DNA from: Pseudorhodobacter turbinis
GTDB lineage: Bacteria; Pseudomonadota; Alphaproteobacteria; Rhodobacterales; Rhodobacteraceae
Assembly (NCBI RefSeq): GCF_005234135.1
Contig: NZ_CP039965.1
Span: forward strand, 1,116,001 to 1,180,000
Reading direction: 5' to 3'
DNA length: 64,000 bases
Below the pieces are notes generated by a model, which saw nothing but the letters and a program-made list of their open reading frames with translations, was not told the origin of the DNA and made no database searches. Every line of letters begins with the position of its first letter. Positions within the stretch are counted from its first letter, which is position 1. Both the position numbers and the translations under genes were made by a program. Of the stretch, positions 16,098 to 25,992 are shown in pieces.

Positions 16098-18010
16098 TGT
16101 CCGGCGCTGATCAAAGCTATGTCACCGATACCCTGATCGCCGAGGATATCGACGCCTATCTGCACAAGCACCAGCATAAAACCATGCTGCGTTTCATCAC
16201 CTGCGGATCGGTTGATGACGGGAAATCGACGCTGATCGGGCGGCTGTTGTATGACAGCAAAATGATCTTTGAGGATCAGCTGGCCAATCTGGAAAGCGAC
16301 AGCCGCGCGCATGGCACCCAAGGGCAGGGCATCGACTTTGCGCTTTTGGTGGATGGTTTGGCCGCCGAGCGGGAGCAGGGCATCACCATCGATGTGGCCT
16401 ACCGCTTTTTCGCGACCGACAAGCGCAAGTTTATCGTGGCCGACACGCCGGGCCATGAAGAATACACCCGCAATATGGTCACCGGCGCCTCTACCGCCGA
16501 TCTTGCGGTGATTTTGGTTGATGCGCGTCAGGGGATTTTGACCCAGACGCGGCGCCATTCCTATTTGGTCAATCTGCTGGGCATCAAGAACATCGTGCTG
16601 GCGGTGAACAAGATGGACTTGGTGGGCTATAGCCAGGAACGGTTTTATGAAATCGTGAAGGAATACGCCAGCTTTGCGGAACAGCTTGGCATGAAAACCT
16701 TTTTGCCGATCCCGATTTCGGGGCTGGCCGGCGATAATATCGTCACACGGTCGGAAAACACGCCTTGGTATCAAGGCCCAACCCTGCTTGGGCACCTTGA
16801 GGATGCGCCGATCACCGCCACCCGTATGCAAGACGCGGCGTTCCGGATGGCGGTGCAATGGGTGAACCGGCCCAACCTCGATTTCCGCGGTTTTGCGGGC
16901 CAGATCGGGTCGGGCACGATTGCCAAGGGGGATGCTATCCGCGTTCTGCCTTCGGGCAAGACATCCCGCGTGAAATCCATTGTTACCTATGACGGTCCGT
17001 TGGACCGTGCCGTGGCCGGCCAATCCATCACCCTGACGTTTGAGGATGAGGTCGATTGCTCGCGCGGCGATGTCATCACCATGGCCGATGCCCCTTGCGA
17101 GGTGGCTGACCAATTCGAGGCGACGCTGGTTTGGATGGATGAGGCCGAGATGCTGCCCGGTCGCCCCTATTTGTTGAAGATGGGCACGCAAACCATGACC
17201 GCCACCGTGACCGAGCCGAAATATGAGGTGAACGTCAATACGTTGGAACGGCTGAGTTCGCAAACGCTGGCGACGAATGCTATCGGCGTGGTGAATATTT
17301 CGACTGACCGCGCAATTCCGTTTGAGGCTTATGCACAAAACCCTGATCTTGGCGGGTTTATCCTGATCGACCGGATGACCAATGCGACCGTGGCTGCAGG
17401 CATGGTGCATTTCGCCCTGCGCCGTAGCCAGAATATCCATTGGCAAGCGGTGGATATTGACCGTACCGCCCATGCCGCGATCAAGGGTCAGCAAGCGCGG
17501 GTGGTTTGGTTCACCGGGCTTTCAGGCTCAGGCAAATCCACGATTGCCAATATCGTCGAGAAAAAGTTGCACGCGCTGGGTAAGCACACCTTCCTTTTGG
17601 ACGGTGATAACGTGCGCCACGGCCTCAATCGCGACCTTGGCTTTACCGATGCCGACCGGGTGGAAAACATCCGCCGTGTGGGTGAGGTGGCCAAGCTGAT
17701 GTCGGATGCGGGACTGATCGTGCTGACGGCCTTCATCTCGCCCTTCCGCGCCGAGCGGCGTATGGTGCGCGAGATGATGGACGCGGGTGAGTTCATGGAG
17801 ATCCATGTCAACACCCCGCTAGAGGTGGCCGAGGCCCGCGATGTGAAGGGGCTTTATAAAAAAGCCCGTGCCGGGAACCTCAAAAACTTTACCGGCATCG
17901 ACAGCCCTTATGAGCAACCGGAAAACGCCGAGATGACGGTGAACACCGTGGAGCTAACGGCAGAGGACGCCGCAGAGCAGGTGGTCGCGGCCATCCTCGC
18001 GGGGCTGTAG
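16097..18010 (+). CDS. cysNC: Bifunctional sulfate adenylyltransferase subunit 1 / APS kinase (CysNC, NodQ-type)
   Basis: The 637-residue fusion has an N-terminal EF-Tu-like GTPase (about 1-455; P-loop [13 protein letters not shown], then [12 protein letters not shown] and NKMD). The C-terminal APS kinase (about 470-637) has P-loop [12 protein letters not shown] and [15 protein letters not shown]. With CysD it activates sulfate to APS and then to PAPS. PAPS serves assimilation or sulfotransferases, as in rhizobial NodPQ. The length is right for the fused form. An imperfect hairpin (18025-18052) follows the stop. Confidence 0.94.
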   Translation: MSGADQSYVTDTLIAEDIDAYLHKHQHKTMLRFITCGSVDDGKSTLIGRLLYDSKMIFEDQLANLESDSRAHGTQGQGIDFALLVDGLAAEREQGITIDVAYRFFATDKRKFIVADTPGHEEYTRNMVTGASTADLAVILVDARQGILTQTRRHSYLVNLLGIKNIVLAVNKMDLVGYSQERFYEIVKEYASFAEQLGMKTFLPIPISGLAGDNIVTRSENTPWYQGPTLLGHLEDAPITATRMQDAAFRMAVQWVNRPNLDFRGFAGQIGSGTIAKGDAIRVLPSGKTSRVKSIVTYDGPLDRAVAGQSITLTFEDEVDCSRGDVITMADAPCEVADQFEATLVWMDEAEMLPGRPYLLKMGTQTMTATVTEPKYEVNVNTLERLSSQTLATNAIGVVNISTDRAIPFEAYAQNPDLGGFILIDRMTNATVAAGMVHFALRRSQNIHWQAVDIDRTAHAAIKGQQARVVWFTGLSGSGKSTIANIVEKKLHALGKHTFLLDGDNVRHGLNRDLGFTDADRVENIRRVGEVAKLMSDAGLIVLTAFISPFRAERRMVREMMDAGEFMEIHVNTPLEVAEARDVKGLYKKARAGNLKNFTGIDSPYEQPENAEMTVNTVELTAEDAAEQVVAAILAGL

Positions 18011-18024
18011 GCGGGAATTACGGA

Positions 18025-18052
18025 GGCTGTCTTGTATAACCGCAAGGCAGCC
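18025..18052 (+). terminator. Imperfect hairpin downstream of cysNC
   Basis: GGCTGTCTTG (18025-18034) can pair with CAAGGCAGCC (18043-18052) with one G-U pair and an 8-base loop. No clear T-tract follows, so it is a weak terminator candidate. Confidence 0.3.
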
Positions 18053-18168
18053 CGTCATGTCGTGCAATGTCCTGGCTGCGGCAAAGTGTATCTGTGGCTG
18101 GATGCGATGATGGACGGGGACCATATCTTGTATAGTAGATGCAGGAATATGGTGGGGTAAACGACGTT

Positions 18169-19794
18169 ATGGCCAGATCCGATCCCTTGCGCTTGCTTTT
18201 GGTACCGGTCGCCCCTGCGATGCGCAGGCTTTCGGCGGTCGCGGTTTTAGCAAGCATGATCTGGCCATTGCAGGCCGCATTGGTGGCATTGGCAATCGGG
18301 GCGGCGTTGCAGGGGCAGGTCGCAGGCGCTTTGGTGGCGGGTTTTGTTGTGTTGGGCCTAGGGCGCGCGGCTTTGTCGGCGCTGGCGGACCGGATGGCCC
18401 AAAATGCCGCTGAGGCGGTGATCACAAACCTGCGCTGCCGGATTGTCACGCGTGAGGCGCTGCGTTCGGGGCGAGATCTTGGCCCCGGCGCGACGGCCTC
18501 CCTTGCGGTGGAAAAGCTGGCGGCATTGTCACCTTGGATAACCCGCTATGCCCCCGCCTCGGCAAGGGTTGCGGTGGTGCCGCTCGTCATTCTGGCGCTG
18601 GCCTTTTGGCAGTCTTGGGCGGCCGGGTTGATTTTGCTGATCTCTGGACCGTTGATCCCGCTGTTCATGGCCTTGGTTGGCATGGCCGCCAAAGAGGCCA
18701 GTGCGCGCCAGATGGCCGAGATTGGCAGCCTGAATGACCTTTTGGTCGACCGGCTTGCAGCGCTTTTGGATATCCGTTTGCTGGGCGCCGCAGGGGCGGT
18801 TACGCAAGGTTTTGCCACCCAAGCGGGGGACTTGCGGCAGCGCACAATGGCGGTGCTGCGGCTGGCGTTTCTGTCGTCAACTGTGTTGGAGCTGTTCTCG
18901 GCGATCGGGGTGGCTATGATGGCGGTCTTCGTCGGGTTTTCCCTTTTGGGGCAGCTTGGCTTTGGCACTTGGGGTGCGCCGCTGACGCCCACGGCGGGGG
19001 TGTTTTTGCTGCTGCTCGCGCCAGAGTTTTACCAGCCTTTGCGCGATCTGGCCGCCGCTTGGCACGACAAAGCCGCCGCAGATGCGGTCGCCGATGAGCT
19101 GGCGGTTTGGGAGGCAGGTCAGGGGGATGCGCTGCCCGGAACAGGCGCGCGCACGGCCCGATTGTCCGGTCCCGCCACGATCAATCTGCGCGACTGTGTA
19201 ACGGCGCATGGGCTGCATTTGCCGGATATGAGGATTGATGCGGGCCAGGCGGTTGCGCTGGTTGGCCTTTCGGGTGCGGGCAAAACTTCGGCGTTGCGCT
19301 TGATGGCGGGGTTGGAGCTGCCGGGCGCGGGCAGTGTGGAGGTTGCAGGACAGCCCCTGACGGAAGAGCGGGTGGACGCGTGGCGCGCGCGGATCGGCTG
19401 GATGCCGCAGCGGGCGGCATTTCTGGCGACCTCCTTGCGTGCGAACCTAGCGCTGGGACGGGATGGCGATCTTGACGCAGCGCTGGATAATGCTGCGGCA
19501 CGAGAGGTGGCAGAGGCTTTACCGCGCGGTCTTGCGACACGGTTAGGCGAAAGCGGCGGCGGCCTTTCGGGCGGGGAGGCGCGGCGCATGACGCTTGCGC
19601 GTGCGCTGTTCTCGCAGCCCGATCTGATCCTTGCGGATGAGCCGACCGCCGACCTTGACCGCACCACCGCGCAGGCGGTGACCGAGGGGCTTTTGGCCCA
19701 GCATGCCAATGGCAGGACGTTGATTGTGGCGACGCATGATACCGATCTGGCCGCGCAGATGGACCGGATTATCCGGCTTGGGGATACAACATGA
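18169..19794 (+). CDS. cydD: Thiol reductant ABC exporter subunit CydD
   Basis: The 541-residue half-transporter has six predicted TM helices, then an ABC domain with Walker A GLSGAGKTSALRL, signature LSGGEARRMTLARAL and Walker B LILADEPTADLD. CydDC exports glutathione and cysteine to the periplasm and is needed to assemble cytochrome bd. An in-frame ATG at 18139 is possible, but a TATAGT -10-like sequence at 18131-18136 would put transcription start beyond it. ATG 18169 is therefore preferred. The stop overlaps the cydC start by four bases (ATGA). Confidence 0.92.
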   Translation: MARSDPLRLLLVPVAPAMRRLSAVAVLASMIWPLQAALVALAIGAALQGQVAGALVAGFVVLGLGRAALSALADRMAQNAAEAVITNLRCRIVTREALRSGRDLGPGATASLAVEKLAALSPWITRYAPASARVAVVPLVILALAFWQSWAAGLILLISGPLIPLFMALVGMAAKEASARQMAEIGSLNDLLVDRLAALLDIRLLGAAGAVTQGFATQAGDLRQRTMAVLRLAFLSSTVLELFSAIGVAMMAVFVGFSLLGQLGFGTWGAPLTPTAGVFLLLLAPEFYQPLRDLAAAWHDKAAADAVADELAVWEAGQGDALPGTGARTARLSGPATINLRDCVTAHGLHLPDMRIDAGQAVALVGLSGAGKTSALRLMAGLELPGAGSVEVAGQPLTEERVDAWRARIGWMPQRAAFLATSLRANLALGRDGDLDAALDNAAAREVAEALPRGLATRLGESGGGLSGGEARRMTLARALFSQPDLILADEPTADLDRTTAQAVTEGLLAQHANGRTLIVATHDTDLAAQMDRIIRLGDTT

Positions 19795-21425
19795 AGCATC
19801 TGTTCCCAATCCTTCGCCAGATATTGCGTGCGCAACGCACGGCCCTTTGGCGGGGGGCTGCGCTTTCGGTGATTGTCTTGCTGATGGGTGTGGCGCTGCT
19901 TGGGCTTTCAGGGTGGTTCATAACGGCAGCGGCGGCGGCGGGCTTGGCCGGTGCGGGCGCGGCGTTTGACGTATTTCGCCCCTCGGCCATGGTGCGGTTT
20001 TTGGCATTGGGCCGCACCGCCGCGCGCTATGGTGAGCGGTTGCTGACCCATGATGCGGTTTTGCGCGCGTTGGAGACGCTGCGCCTTGGCGTGTTGCGCG
20101 GTATGTTGCAACTGGCGCCGGAGCGGATGGCGCAGATCCGCGGCGCGCAAGCCCTGAACCGGCTGACGGCGGATATTGATGCGCTGGACGGGCTGGTGTT
20201 GCGCTTGGTCTTTCCCTTGGGGGCGGGGCTTTTGGCCCTGATTATCAGCTTTGCGGGGCTGTGGTGGTTGGTGGATCTGCGCGTGGCCCTTTGGGTTGCA
20301 GGTGGCTGGTTTCTGGGGGCGGTTTTGCTGCTGTGGCATTTAGGGCGCAAAACGGTGGCACCCTCGCGGCGGATGGAGGCGGCGACCCAAGCCCTGCGCA
20401 GCCGTTTTGTTGATCTGATGCAAAACCGTGATGATCTGGCGGTTTACGGGCTGTTGCAGGATCAGCAATCCTCCGTTCTGCAGGCCGATGCGCGCCGACA
20501 TGCGCTGCGCCGTGATCTTGACCGAGTGGACCGGCAGGCGGGGGCGGTGCTGATGGCGCTGACGGCGATTATTTCAGGGGGTGGGCTTTGGATCGGGCTT
20601 GATTTGGCGGCGGCAGGTACGCTTACCGCTGCCCAAGCGGCCATCGGCTTTTTTGCCGCCCTCGCGCTGGCCGAGGCAGTGGCCCCCATTCGTCGTGCGC
20701 TGGCCGACTCTGGCCGCATGACTGATGCCGCCCGCCGGATTGCGCCGGGTATTGGCGCGCCGCCCGCGGTTCAGGCGCCTGCTGTTGCGGCGTCGGTTGG
20801 GGGGATTGAATGTGTGGGCCTTACCTTGCGCAGGCCGAGTGGCGGCGTGGTGATCCGCGATTTTTCCCTGATGGTTGACATGGGTGAAACTGTGGCGCTG
20901 ACGGGGGCAAGCGGGGCGGGGAAATCTACGCTGTTGCTGGCCTTGGCGGGGCTGCACCCTGCAACGGGTGATATCCGGATTTGTGGCCGCCTTATTGGTG
21001 ATTGGCCAGAGGGTGCACTGCGCGATCATCTGGCGATGCTGCCGCAACGGTCGGAATTGCTGTCGGGAACGGTGCGTGAAAACTTCGCGCTGGCCGCACC
21101 CGATGCGACCGAGGCCGAGATTTGGGATGTGCTTGACGCGGTGCAGCTTGGGGCTGTTTTGCAGCCTCGGGGCGGGCTGGATTTTAAGGTCGGGGCCCGC
21201 GGCGCTGGCCTTTCGGGCGGGGAGGCGCGGCGGCTGGCCTTGACACGCGTTTTGCTGCGCCGCCCGCGCGTTTTGTTGCTGGATGAACCAACCGAAGGGC
21301 TGGATGAGGCGACGGCGACCGTAGTCTTGGCCGGCATTCGTAATGTGCTGCCCGATGCCGCGGTTCTGATCGCCTCGCACCGCAAGGCGGAAATCGCGGC
21401 CGCAGATCGGCTTATCGCGCTGTAA
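19791..21425 (+). CDS. cydC: Thiol reductant ABC exporter subunit CydC
   Basis: The 544-residue partner of CydD has the CydC-typical segment LGLSGWFITAAAAAGLAGAG and FRPSAMVRFLALGRTAARYGER. The C-terminal ABC domain has Walker A GASGAGKSTLLLALAG, signature LSGGEARRLALTRVL and Walker B VLLLDEPTEGLD. It forms the heterodimer that exports reduced thiols. It is translationally coupled to cydD. About 120 bases separate it from cydA, with an inverted repeat in between. Confidence 0.92.
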   Translation: MKHLFPILRQILRAQRTALWRGAALSVIVLLMGVALLGLSGWFITAAAAAGLAGAGAAFDVFRPSAMVRFLALGRTAARYGERLLTHDAVLRALETLRLGVLRGMLQLAPERMAQIRGAQALNRLTADIDALDGLVLRLVFPLGAGLLALIISFAGLWWLVDLRVALWVAGGWFLGAVLLLWHLGRKTVAPSRRMEAATQALRSRFVDLMQNRDDLAVYGLLQDQQSSVLQADARRHALRRDLDRVDRQAGAVLMALTAIISGGGLWIGLDLAAAGTLTAAQAAIGFFAALALAEAVAPIRRALADSGRMTDAARRIAPGIGAPPAVQAPAVAASVGGIECVGLTLRRPSGGVVIRDFSLMVDMGETVALTGASGAGKSTLLLALAGLHPATGDIRICGRLIGDWPEGALRDHLAMLPQRSELLSGTVRENFALAAPDATEAEIWDVLDAVQLGAVLQPRGGLDFKVGARGAGLSGGEARRLALTRVLLRRPRVLLLDEPTEGLDEATATVVLAGIRNVLPDAAVLIASHRKAEIAAADRLIAL

Positions 21426-21445
21426 AGTCGCACCGTGAATACATG

Positions 21446-21482
21446 TTTTCGGGGGCAGTCCACATTTACTTTTTCCCGAAAA
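21446..21482. promoter_or_regulatory. Inverted repeat in the cydC-cydA gap
   Basis: TTTTCGGG (21446-21453) pairs with CCCGAAAA (21475-21482) around a 21-base loop, followed by an AT-rich stretch. It may separate cydC from cydA expression. I found no FNR-type box in this gap. Confidence 0.35.
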
Positions 21483-21546
21483 ATATATATGCACAAGATG
21501 GAATTTATGTTCTGGCGGTAGGAATCGCCAAATAAGGAAGAGCTTT

Positions 21547-23148
21547 ATGGAATTCGGGATCGTTGAGTTATCACGCCTGCAATTTGCTGTAACTGTCATG
21601 TACCACTTCCTTTTCGTGCCGCTGACTTTGGGCCTTTCGGTCATCGTGGCGATCATGGAAACGGTCTATGTGATGACAAACCGCCCGATCTGGCGGCAAA
21701 TGACCAAGTTTTGGGGCATGCTGTTCGGCATCAACTTTGCGCTTGGCGTGGCGACAGGCATCACGATGGAATTCCAGTTCGGTATGAACTGGAGCTATTT
21801 TAGCCATTATGTCGGCGATATCTTTGGCGCGCCGCTGGCCCTTGAGGGGCTTATGGCATTTTTCCTTGAGGCGACCTTTGTCGGGCTGTTCTTTTTTGGT
21901 TGGGACAAGCTTTCCAAAGTGCAGCACCTTGCGGTGGCGTGGCTGGTGGCGATTGGGTCCAACTTTTCGGCGTTGTGGATTTTGATCGCGAACGGCTGGA
22001 TGCAAAATCCGGTGGGTGCGGAATTTAACCCGATGACGATGCGCATGGAGATGACGGATTTCTTTGCGGTGATCTTTAACGAGGTGGCGCAGGCGAAATT
22101 TGTGCATACGGTTTCCGCGGGCTATGTGACGGCGGCGGTTTTTGTAATCGGGGTTTCGGCTTGGTATTTGCTGAAAGGGCGGCATATTGAGTTGGCGCGC
22201 CGCTCGATCACGGTGGCGGCGGCCTTTGGTTTGGCCTCGGCGTTTTCGGTTGTGTTGTTGGGCGACGAATCCGGTTATTCGGCGACGCACAGCCAAAAGA
22301 TGAAACTGGCCGCGATTGAGGCGATGTGGGAAACACATGATGCCCCCGCGCCGTTCAACTTGGTCGGCTTTCCAGATCAAGAGGCCCGCGAAACCCATTA
22401 CGCGATTGAGATCCCTTGGGCGATGGGCCTGATTGGCACGCGGTCACTGACCACCGAAATCGCGGGTATCAACGACCTTGTGGCGCAGGCGGAAACGCGC
22501 ATCCGTTCGGGGATGATCGCCTATGATGCACTGATGCAAATTCGTGTGGATCGTGAGGCCACAGCACCCGAGGTCAAGGCAACGTTTGAGGCGCATTCCG
22601 CCGATCTGGGCTTTGCCTTCCTGTTGAAGAAATACGTCGATGACCCGCGCGATGCGAGTGAAGAACAGATCGTTGCGGCCTCTAATGATACGGTGCCGAC
22701 GGTCTGGCCGCTGTTCTGGGCCTTCCGGATCATGGTCGGGCTTGGCTTTGGGTTTATCGCGACGATGGGATATTTCTTTTACCGGTCCTCGTTCAAGGGG
22801 ATGGTGTTCCCGCGGCCGGCCCTTTGGCTGGCGGTTATCATGATCCCCGCGCCGTGGATCGCGGCAGAGCTGGGTTGGTTTGTGGCCGAGTTCGGGCGCC
22901 AACCCTGGACGGTGGATGGTGTGCTGCCAACGGCGATGTCGGTATCGGCCCTGTCGATGACTGAGGTTGCGCTGACGCTTGCGGGTTTTGTGATCTTTTA
23001 CACCGTGCTCTTCATCGTAGAGATGGGGCTGATGTTGAAATACATCCGCAAAGGGCCGTTCCAGGATGTAGAGGAAACCGACATCTGGACCAAGCGCCAC
23101 AATGACCGGCTCTCGGGTCGTCCATCAGCCATCCAGCCAGCGGAGTAA
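21547..23148 (+). CDS. cydA: Cytochrome bd ubiquinol oxidase subunit I (CydA)
   Basis: The 533-residue inner-membrane protein starts MEFGIVELSRLQFAVTVMYH, with H20 fitting the heme b595 ligand position. The conserved GWFVAEFGRQPW motif is present near residue 440. CydA carries the quinol site and hemes b558, b595 and d, and reduces oxygen at very low concentration. The length is usual. The SD AGGAAGAG precedes ATG 21547. cydB follows after five bases. Confidence 0.95.
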   Translation: MEFGIVELSRLQFAVTVMYHFLFVPLTLGLSVIVAIMETVYVMTNRPIWRQMTKFWGMLFGINFALGVATGITMEFQFGMNWSYFSHYVGDIFGAPLALEGLMAFFLEATFVGLFFFGWDKLSKVQHLAVAWLVAIGSNFSALWILIANGWMQNPVGAEFNPMTMRMEMTDFFAVIFNEVAQAKFVHTVSAGYVTAAVFVIGVSAWYLLKGRHIELARRSITVAAAFGLASAFSVVLLGDESGYSATHSQKMKLAAIEAMWETHDAPAPFNLVGFPDQEARETHYAIEIPWAMGLIGTRSLTTEIAGINDLVAQAETRIRSGMIAYDALMQIRVDREATAPEVKATFEAHSADLGFAFLLKKYVDDPRDASEEQIVAASNDTVPTVWPLFWAFRIMVGLGFGFIATMGYFFYRSSFKGMVFPRPALWLAVIMIPAPWIAAELGWFVAEFGRQPWTVDGVLPTAMSVSALSMTEVALTLAGFVIFYTVLFIVEMGLMLKYIRKGPFQDVEETDIWTKRHNDRLSGRPSAIQPAE

Positions 23149-23153
23149 GTGAT

Positions 23154-24317
23154 ATGATTTTGCATGAATTGATGAGCTATGAGTTGCTGCGCATTATTTG
23201 GTGGGGGCTTTTGGGGGTTTTGCTGATCGGTTTTGCGTTGACGGACGGGTTTGACATGGGCGTTGGCGCCTTGCTGCCCTTTGTCGGCAAAACCGACACG
23301 GAACGCCGCATCGCCATTAATACCATCGGTCCGGTGTGGGAGGGTAACCAAGTTTGGTTCATCCTTGGTGGCGGTGCGATCTTTGCCGCTTGGCCGCCGC
23401 TTTACGCAGTCAGCTTTTCGGGGTTCTACCTTGCGATGTTCGTTATTCTGGCGTCGTTCATTGTGCGGCCTGTGGCGTTCAAGTACCGATCCAAGCGCGA
23501 TGATCCGCGCTGGCGCTCAACTTGGGATTGGTCACTTTGCATCAGCGGAGCGGTGCCTGCCTTGTTGTTCGGGGTTGCGGTTGGCAATGTGATCCAAGGC
23601 GTTCCGTTCCATTTCACCGATGATCTGCACACGATTTATGAGGGTGCGTGGTATATGAAATTTATCGGCCTGCTCGACCCGTTCTCGGTTCTGGCGGGGG
23701 TGGTTTCTTTGTCGATGCTGGTGATGCATGGCGGCGCATGGTTGACGCTGAAGGCCGAGGGGCCGGTGCAGACCCGCGCCCGTGCCATCGGTTCTATTTC
23801 GGCTTTGGTCGCCGTGGGGGCCTATGTTTTGGCAGGGCTGTGGATGGCCGTCGGCATTCAGGGCTATGCGATCGTGGGTGATTATGTCACCGGTGGCCCG
23901 TCCAACCCGCTGCATTTTGATGTGGCGCGCACGCCAAGCTGGTTCGCGGCTTACGGCGCGCGGCCATGGATTGCCGTGGCCCCGATCTTGGGGGTTCTGG
24001 GCGGGCTGTTGACGTTCATTGGCCTGCGTGCGGGGCGTGAAGTTTCCACCCTGTTGTTTTCCAAAATGGCGATCTTCGGGGTGATTTCCTCGGTCGGTTT
24101 GACGATGTTTCCCTTTATCATGCCGTCCTCCAGCGACCCGCAATCCTCGCTGACGGTCTGGAACAGCTCTTCGTCGCATCTGACCTTGTTCATCATGCTG
24201 GTGGCCGCCGCAATCTTTATGCCGCTAATCCTGACGTACACGGCTTGGGTTTATAAAGTTCTTTGGGGCAAGGTCACGGCGGCGGATGTCACCGAAGATT
24301 CCCCTTCAGCCTATTAA
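23154..24317 (+). CDS. cydB: Cytochrome bd ubiquinol oxidase subunit II (CydB)
   Basis: The 387-residue membrane protein has the CydB hallmarks IIWWGLLGVLLIGFALTDGF, DMGVGALLPF and GPVWEGNQVWFILGGGAIFAAWPP. It pairs with CydA in the high-affinity terminal oxidase. The gene starts five bases after the cydA stop and is followed by cydX, so the three subunits are one transcript. Confidence 0.95.
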   Translation: MILHELMSYELLRIIWWGLLGVLLIGFALTDGFDMGVGALLPFVGKTDTERRIAINTIGPVWEGNQVWFILGGGAIFAAWPPLYAVSFSGFYLAMFVILASFIVRPVAFKYRSKRDDPRWRSTWDWSLCISGAVPALLFGVAVGNVIQGVPFHFTDDLHTIYEGAWYMKFIGLLDPFSVLAGVVSLSMLVMHGGAWLTLKAEGPVQTRARAIGSISALVAVGAYVLAGLWMAVGIQGYAIVGDYVTGGPSNPLHFDVARTPSWFAAYGARPWIAVAPILGVLGGLLTFIGLRAGREVSTLLFSKMAIFGVISSVGLTMFPFIMPSSSDPQSSLTVWNSSSSHLTLFIMLVAAAIFMPLILTYTAWVYKVLWGKVTAADVTEDSPSAY

Positions 24318-24331
24318 GGAAAGGAAAATCG

Positions 24332-24451
24332 ATGTGGTATTTTGCCTGGATACTTGGCCTTCCTCTGGCTGCTATTTTTGCTGTGATGAACGCAATGTGG
24401 CTGGAAATGAAGGAAGATGAAAAAACTATGGCACAAAGCCGACCCGACTGA
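24332..24451 (+). CDS. cydX: Cytochrome bd-I accessory small subunit CydX
   Basis: A 39-residue single-TM protein begins MWYFAWILGLPLAAIFAVMN and continues AMWLEMKEDE. The M-W-Y-F-A-W-I-L-G pattern is diagnostic for CydX/YbgT. The strong SD AAGGAAAGGA sits before ATG 24332, 14 bases after cydB. CydX stabilises the heme centres of the bd oxidase. The gene is easily missed because of its size. The final ten residues (to RPD) are hydrophilic, as in other CydX proteins. Confidence 0.92.
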   Translation: MWYFAWILGLPLAAIFAVMNAMWLEMKEDEKTMAQSRPD

Positions 24452-24467
24452 TGGCAATGGTGGGTGG

Positions 24468-25991
24468 TTACAGTAACCATTCCACCGGCAGCCAGCCGAC
24501 AATCGCAATGGCCATGCGCTTGAAAAGGGTGGCACCGGGCTCATCCGTTTCGACGGCACCGGTTTCGGGGTCAACCCAGACCGGCTTGCGCCCCCGTGCC
24601 TCTACCCGCCAAGCCAGCCCGCGCAAATCGTCGTCAAACGCCTCATGCATCGCATTTGCCATCCGTGGGCTTTCAATCAGCAAGCCCATTTCCGTGTTCA
24701 AAGTGGTCGACCGCGGATCAAAGTTGAACGAGCCGACAAAGATCCGCGCGCCGTCCACGGCGAATGTCTTGGCGTGCAAACTGGACCCCGAAGAGCCGAA
24801 AGGCCCCATCTTTTCCGACGGGATATCGCGGCCTGGCTGTGGTCGCAGCTCGAACAGCCCAATGCCTGCGCGCAGCATCGCCATCCGGCGTTTGGCATAG
24901 CCGGCATGAACCGGCACCACATCTGTGGCCTCCAGTGAATTGGTCAGCAACCGCACGGTGACACCTTGAGATTGCAGCGTGCCAAAGGCCTTCACCCCCG
25001 CAGCGCCCGGCACCAGATAGGGAGAGATTCCGTCAAACCGCGCCTCGATCCTGCCAACCGCCCGCATCAGCTGCGTGGCCAGCAGGTCCTCTCGGGGTAC
25101 GGCACCCTCTCCTTTTACGGGGTCATCGCTGACCAGTATCGCTGTGGTCCATTCAAGGTCCAGCGCCCCTTTCGTCAGGGCAGTGACAATGTCCGAGGTG
25201 CGCAGGATGTCTTCATATTGCGCCATTTGCGGATCGGCGGAGGCCCTCGCAAGACCCTTGGCAATCGGGTCATCATGGCTTGTGCCTAGGATCTGGTCGG
25301 CTTGATGCACGGAAGGGGCGGCCCAATACCGGTCGAAATCGGCAGAGACATCAGCCACGACCGCCCCCACTGCCAGCACATCCAGATCAACGAAAAGTGC
25401 GGTATTGCCGGTGCCGAAATATTCATCCCCGATATTGCGCCCGCCCATGATGGTGGCGTGGCCGTCTACGGTGAAGGACTTGTTGTGCATCCTGCGGTTC
25501 AGGCGAAAGAAATCAAAAGTATAGGACAGCAGCTTGAAGCGGCGCAGGTTGAACGGGTTATAAAGCCGGACCTCGATATTGGGATGGGCGTTCAGCGCCG
25601 CCAGTTCGGGATCAAGCCCTGCGATGCCGTTATCATCCAGCAGCAGCCGGACCCGCACCCCGCGATCCGCCGCCCTTTGCAGCGCATCCAGCAAAAGATA
25701 ACCCGTCAAATCCCCGCGCCAGATGTAGTACTGTGCATCAATGGAGGAGACCGCCGCATCGGCAAGGATCATCCGAGCGGCAAAGGCCCCGGCACCGTTT
25801 TGCAGGGCAGTGATGCCAGTCTTTCCGGCGGTTTTGTGGGCCTCGGCCAGCGGGCCGGTGGTGGCGGGCGGCAGGGCCGTGCTGTTCATGCGCTCGGTGT
25901 TTTTGGGCGGGGGAAATGCGGCGCGTGCCAGCAAAATGACAATCCCCGCCAAGAGGATAAGGGCCAAGAGATATTTGAGTATAACCAACAT
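24468..25991 (-). CDS. Phospholipase D family protein (cardiolipin synthase-like)
   Basis: The 507-residue protein has an N-terminal membrane anchor (LVILKYLLALILLAGIVILL) and two HKD motifs: MHNKSFTVDGHATIMGGRN near residue 167 and LHAKTFAVDGARIFVGSFN near 400. Two HKD half-sites form one phosphatidyl-transfer or hydrolysis active site. Relatives include ClsC-like cardiolipin synthases and PLD-type phosphodiesterases. It is the last gene of a three-gene minus-strand operon, one base after the EEP gene. The stop lies within a small hairpin shared with the convergent cydX end. Confidence 0.87.
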   Translation of the reverse strand: MLVILKYLLALILLAGIVILLARAAFPPPKNTERMNSTALPPATTGPLAEAHKTAGKTGITALQNGAGAFAARMILADAAVSSIDAQYYIWRGDLTGYLLLDALQRAADRGVRVRLLLDDNGIAGLDPELAALNAHPNIEVRLYNPFNLRRFKLLSYTFDFFRLNRRMHNKSFTVDGHATIMGGRNIGDEYFGTGNTALFVDLDVLAVGAVVADVSADFDRYWAAPSVHQADQILGTSHDDPIAKGLARASADPQMAQYEDILRTSDIVTALTKGALDLEWTTAILVSDDPVKGEGAVPREDLLATQLMRAVGRIEARFDGISPYLVPGAAGVKAFGTLQSQGVTVRLLTNSLEATDVVPVHAGYAKRRMAMLRAGIGLFELRPQPGRDIPSEKMGPFGSSGSSLHAKTFAVDGARIFVGSFNFDPRSTTLNTEMGLLIESPRMANAMHEAFDDDLRGLAWRVEARGRKPVWVDPETGAVETDEPGATLFKRMAIAIVGWLPVEWLL

Positions 25992-25992
25992 A

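Noticed and set aside
16052..17494. Long minus-strand open frame (480 codons) opposite cysNC
   Set aside because: It is a shadow of high-GC codon use; the plus strand encodes an unmistakable CysNC, and the antisense product has no recognisable domain.
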